Positions 61,822-64,000 of a stretch of DNA of 64,000 nucleotides are shown here, piece by piece. This DNA comes from Corallococcus sp. AS-1-6 (GTDB lineage: Bacteria > Myxococcota > Myxococcia > Myxococcales > Myxococcaceae): assembly GCF_020037015.1 (NCBI RefSeq), contig NZ_JAIQDE010000001.1, positions 620,001 to 684,000 of the forward strand, in the 5' to 3' direction. The notes under the pieces were generated by a model. That model was not told the origin of the DNA. It searched no databases and saw only the letters and a program-made list of their open reading frames with translations. A program made the position numbers and the translations under genes. Position 1 is the stretch's first letter; each line of letters begins with the position of its first letter.

Positions 61822-63414
61822 TCAGCGCTCCATGAACTCCGCCGCCGGGACCACCTGGATGGCGTCCGGGCGCACCGGCAGCTTCTGCTGGATGATGCGC
61901 TCATCCAGCTTGAGCAGCTCCGGCGGCTTGGGTGACGCGTAGGTGATGGGCGAGGGCGCGCCGGACTTCAGTTGCCGCGCCAGCCCCTGCGCGTCCTCCG
62001 TGACGTACACGAACGCCAGCTTCTCCGGGGAGAGCTGGCGGCGCACGGCGGCCTGCACGGACTCCGGCGTCATCGTCGCCAGCGCGGCGCGGTAGGCCTC
62101 CAGGAAGTCCGGCGTGCCGTAGTAGAGCGAGTCGATGGCATATCCCAGCCGCCGCTGGTCGGTCTGCTCCCACAGGCGCGTGTAGCCCTGGAGGAAGCCG
62201 AGCACCAACTCGAAGCGCTCCGGGGTGAGCGGCTCCTTCGACATGCGCTCCAGGAAGAACACCGCGCCGCGCGTGGCGAACACGCCGTTGGCGGGCACCA
62301 CGGGGCGCAGCCAGAGGGACACGTCCTGCTGGGTGCGCACCAGGTTGGTGCGGTTGAAGGTGCCGTTGCCCCGGTCCTCGATGAAGTGCTCGGCGTAGGC
62401 GTAGTCGCCGTAGTTGAGGCCGCGCTGCTCGCGAAGCTCGTTGAAGAGCACGCCGATGAACTGGCGGTGCTCGCCCAGGTTGGACAGCGCGAACGACACC
62501 GGGAAGAAGTCCGGGTCGCCCCGGCGCATCGGCGTGACGAAGCCCATGCTCACGGCGGTGGAGAGCGTGGGCTTCTGGAGGATGAGCGCGCGCCCCGCGG
62601 AGGACTTCACGGTGGGCAGCTCCACCCGGGGCGCGCCCGTGACGGGCAGCGCGCCCAGGCGCGAGGTGAGGGCCTGCTGGAGGTTCGCGTCCACCGGGCC
62701 CGCGAGCCCGATGACCAGCCGGTCCTGCGTGAAGACGCGGCGCGCGTGCGCCTTCACGTCCTCCAGCGTGAGGGACTGGAGCCCCTGCACGGTGCCGCCC
62801 GTGTAGTGGGCGTAGGGGTGGCCCGCGTAGAGGAGCGCGTCCAGGCCCACCTTGCCCAGGGTCTCGTCATCCTCGCTGCGCAGGCCGTTGCGCACGGCAT
62901 TGAGCGCGTTGGCGCGCAGGCGCTCGAACTCCGCGGGGTCGAAGCGCGGCTCCAGCAGCGTGTCCGTGAAGAGCTGCAGGAACGACGGCAGGAAGTCCTG
63001 GTGGACGCGGCCGGAGAGGGTGGTCATCTCCTTGTCGGTGACGACCTTGAGCTCGGCGGCCATGGGGTAGAGCGCTTCCAGGAGCTGCGCGGCGGTGAGC
63101 TTCCGCGTGCCGCCCTCCGCCATCAGCTTCGCGGTGAGGGCGGTGAGGCCCTCCTTGCCCTTCGGGTCGTCAATGGAGCCCGTGTGGAAGACGAGCCGCA
63201 GGCTGACGATGGGCGTGTCCGCCCGGGCCTGCACCACGAGCTGCATCGGCTGCGGCTGCTTCAGCGGCACCGCGGGCACGGAGCCCTGCTCGGGAGGCGG
63301 CGTGGGGGCCGGGGCCGGGGGCGGCTCCTCCGGCGGGGGCTTGGGGGCGTGGGTGCAGCCGGCGAGCGACAGCGCGGCGGCCAGGACGAGCGACACGGTA
63401 GCGCGGGTCTTCAT
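61822..63414 (-). CDS. M16-family peptidase-like lipoprotein lacking the HxxEH site
   Basis: 530 aa from the ATG at 63414. Lipoprotein signal (SLVLAAALSLAGC), a Pro-rich linker, then two M16 halves: VSLRLVFHTGSIDDPKGKEGLTALTAKLMAEGGT starts the first, where an active enzyme would have HxxEH, and LREQRGLNYGDYAYAE belongs to the second half's RxxxGLxY substrate-binding segment. The missing zinc motif marks the non-catalytic partner of an M16 pair. Its ATG overlaps the stop of the upstream M16 gene by 1 nt, so they are coupled. Confidence 0.88.
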   Translation of the reverse strand: MKTRATVSLVLAAALSLAGCTHAPKPPPEEPPPAPAPTPPPEQGSVPAVPLKQPQPMQLVVQARADTPIVSLRLVFHTGSIDDPKGKEGLTALTAKLMAEGGTRKLTAAQLLEALYPMAAELKVVTDKEMTTLSGRVHQDFLPSFLQLFTDTLLEPRFDPAEFERLRANALNAVRNGLRSEDDETLGKVGLDALLYAGHPYAHYTGGTVQGLQSLTLEDVKAHARRVFTQDRLVIGLAGPVDANLQQALTSRLGALPVTGAPRVELPTVKSSAGRALILQKPTLSTAVSMGFVTPMRRGDPDFFPVSFALSNLGEHRQFIGVLFNELREQRGLNYGDYAYAEHFIEDRGNGTFNRTNLVRTQQDVSLWLRPVVPANGVFATRGAVFFLERMSKEPLTPERFELVLGFLQGYTRLWEQTDQRRLGYAIDSLYYGTPDFLEAYRAALATMTPESVQAAVRRQLSPEKLAFVYVTEDAQGLARQLKSGAPSPITYASPKPPELLKLDERIIQQKLPVRPDAIQVVPAAEFMER

Positions 63415-64000
63415 CACGGCGTCCCTCCGGCGGCGGCCGTCTTGGGGGTGAGGGTGAGGACGGTGAGGTTGCGGTCCTCGAGGTACTTCCTCGCGAACAG
63501 GGTGAGCTGCTGGGGCGTCACGCTGCCCAGTTGCTTCAGGTAGCTGGCGAGCGCGTCCGGACGTCCCATCACGCCCGCGTAGAGCGCCAGGTCGATGGCC
63601 ACGTCGCGCGGCGTCTCCATGTCCATCAGGAGGCCGTAGCGCAGGTGGTCCTGGATGGCCTTCAGGCGCGCGGCGTCCACCGGGCCGCCGGACAGGGCCT
63701 TCACCTCGCGGCGCAGCACGGCGTCCACGTCGGCGCGGTACTTCTCGTCCTGGAGGGTGGCGTCGATGGGGAAGAGGTACGGGTCGCGGTGGGGCGTGGT
63801 GTAGACGTTCAGCGACTCCACGTACTGCTTCTCCAGCACCAGCTCCTTGTACGCGGGGCTGGTGTCGCCCACGAGGTACTCCGCGAGGAGGGTCTGGATG
63901 GCGGCGTCGGGCGTGTCCGCGCGGGCGGCGGGCGTGTGCCACGCGAGCACGTGGCGCGGCTGCGTGGGCTGCGGCCAGTCCACGTGGACGGAGCGCGGCT
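63414..64000 (-). CDS. M16-family peptidase (C-terminal part; 5' end outside window)
   Basis: The frame is open to the right edge; at least 195 C-terminal codons are visible. The M16 C-terminal pattern is clear: LLAEYLVGDTSPAYKELV, VDAVLRREVKALSGGPVDAARLKAI, YLKQLGSVTPQQLTLFARKYL and LTVLTLTPK. The catalytic HxxEH region would lie beyond the edge; because the downstream partner lacks it, this protein is expected to be the active subunit (inference). Stop and next start overlap (TGATG). Confidence 0.85.
   Translation of the reverse strand, partial: PRSVHVDWPQPTQPRHVLAWHTPAARADTPDAAIQTLLAEYLVGDTSPAYKELVLEKQYVESLNVYTTPHRDPYLFPIDATLQDEKYRADVDAVLRREVKALSGGPVDAARLKAIQDHLRYGLLMDMETPRDVAIDLALYAGVMGRPDALASYLKQLGSVTPQQLTLFARKYLEDRNLTVLTLTPKTAAAGGTP

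Overview
The window is a GC-rich, densely packed chromosomal segment that most resembles the family Myxococcaceae (a Corallococcus/Myxococcus-like organism). The genus is my inference. The grounds are uniformly high GC with many GTG/TTG starts, several Ser/Thr protein kinases fused to sensory or C-terminal domains, an HD-GYP protein, FecR and CFI-box proteins, an IF2 with a very long Ala/Pro/Gly-rich N-terminus, a TSP3-repeat OmpA protein and a giant NRPS. No phage, insertion sequence, CRISPR array, tRNA or rRNA gene was seen.

Layout. 1-7.7 kb is mostly housekeeping on the + strand: the end of a TPR protein, tsaD, rsmA, a small minus-strand gene, a deoxynucleoside kinase, panB-panC, smpB and an SspB-like ClpXP adaptor. 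7.7-14.0 kb is minus strand: a PEGA-domain Ser/Thr kinase, a DUF971 protein, an HD-GYP protein, a coupled FecR/Fn3-like pair and a nitrilase-family amidase. 14.0-25.4 kb is the conserved transcription/translation block rimP-nusA-ylxR-infB-DUF503-rbfA-truB-(MoaD-like)-rpsO-pnp. Its leader carries two strong hairpins, infB is followed by two more, and rpsO has its own promoter and terminator hairpin. 25.5-33.2 kb holds a membrane protein, an M23 peptidase, dut, a kinase fused to a formylglycine-generating-enzyme-like domain, an orphan ABC-type binding protein and purB; the last three overlap by 4 nt. 33.2-44.4 kb mixes purC, lipoproteins, a SpoU-type methyltransferase, a tandem zinc-finger protein, an HtrA protease, a CFI-box protein, two thioredoxin-fold proteins, a LysR regulator, an FBP/FusB-type zinc-finger protein, and an unusual fusion of a GNAT/FemAB-like acyltransferase with an alanyl-tRNA-synthetase C-Ala-like domain. 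44.4-58.5 kb is one NRPS gene of about 4690 codons. 58.7-64 kb holds an OmpA-family protein, a DUF3616 lipoprotein and a coupled pair of M16 peptidase-like genes cut by the window edge.

The two items that look least described are (i) the GNAT/C-Ala fusion, which suggests an alanyl-tRNA-dependent transferase, and (ii) the rearranged NRPS. The NRPS reads C-A-T-[no C]-A-T-C-(A-domain stub)-C-A-T-C-A-T-TE. It has a triplicated 96-bp linker where a C domain is missing, and two A domains that are nearly identical over about 1.5 kb yet differ in a specificity-pocket codon. All functional statements come from reading motifs and family resemblance; no database search was run.
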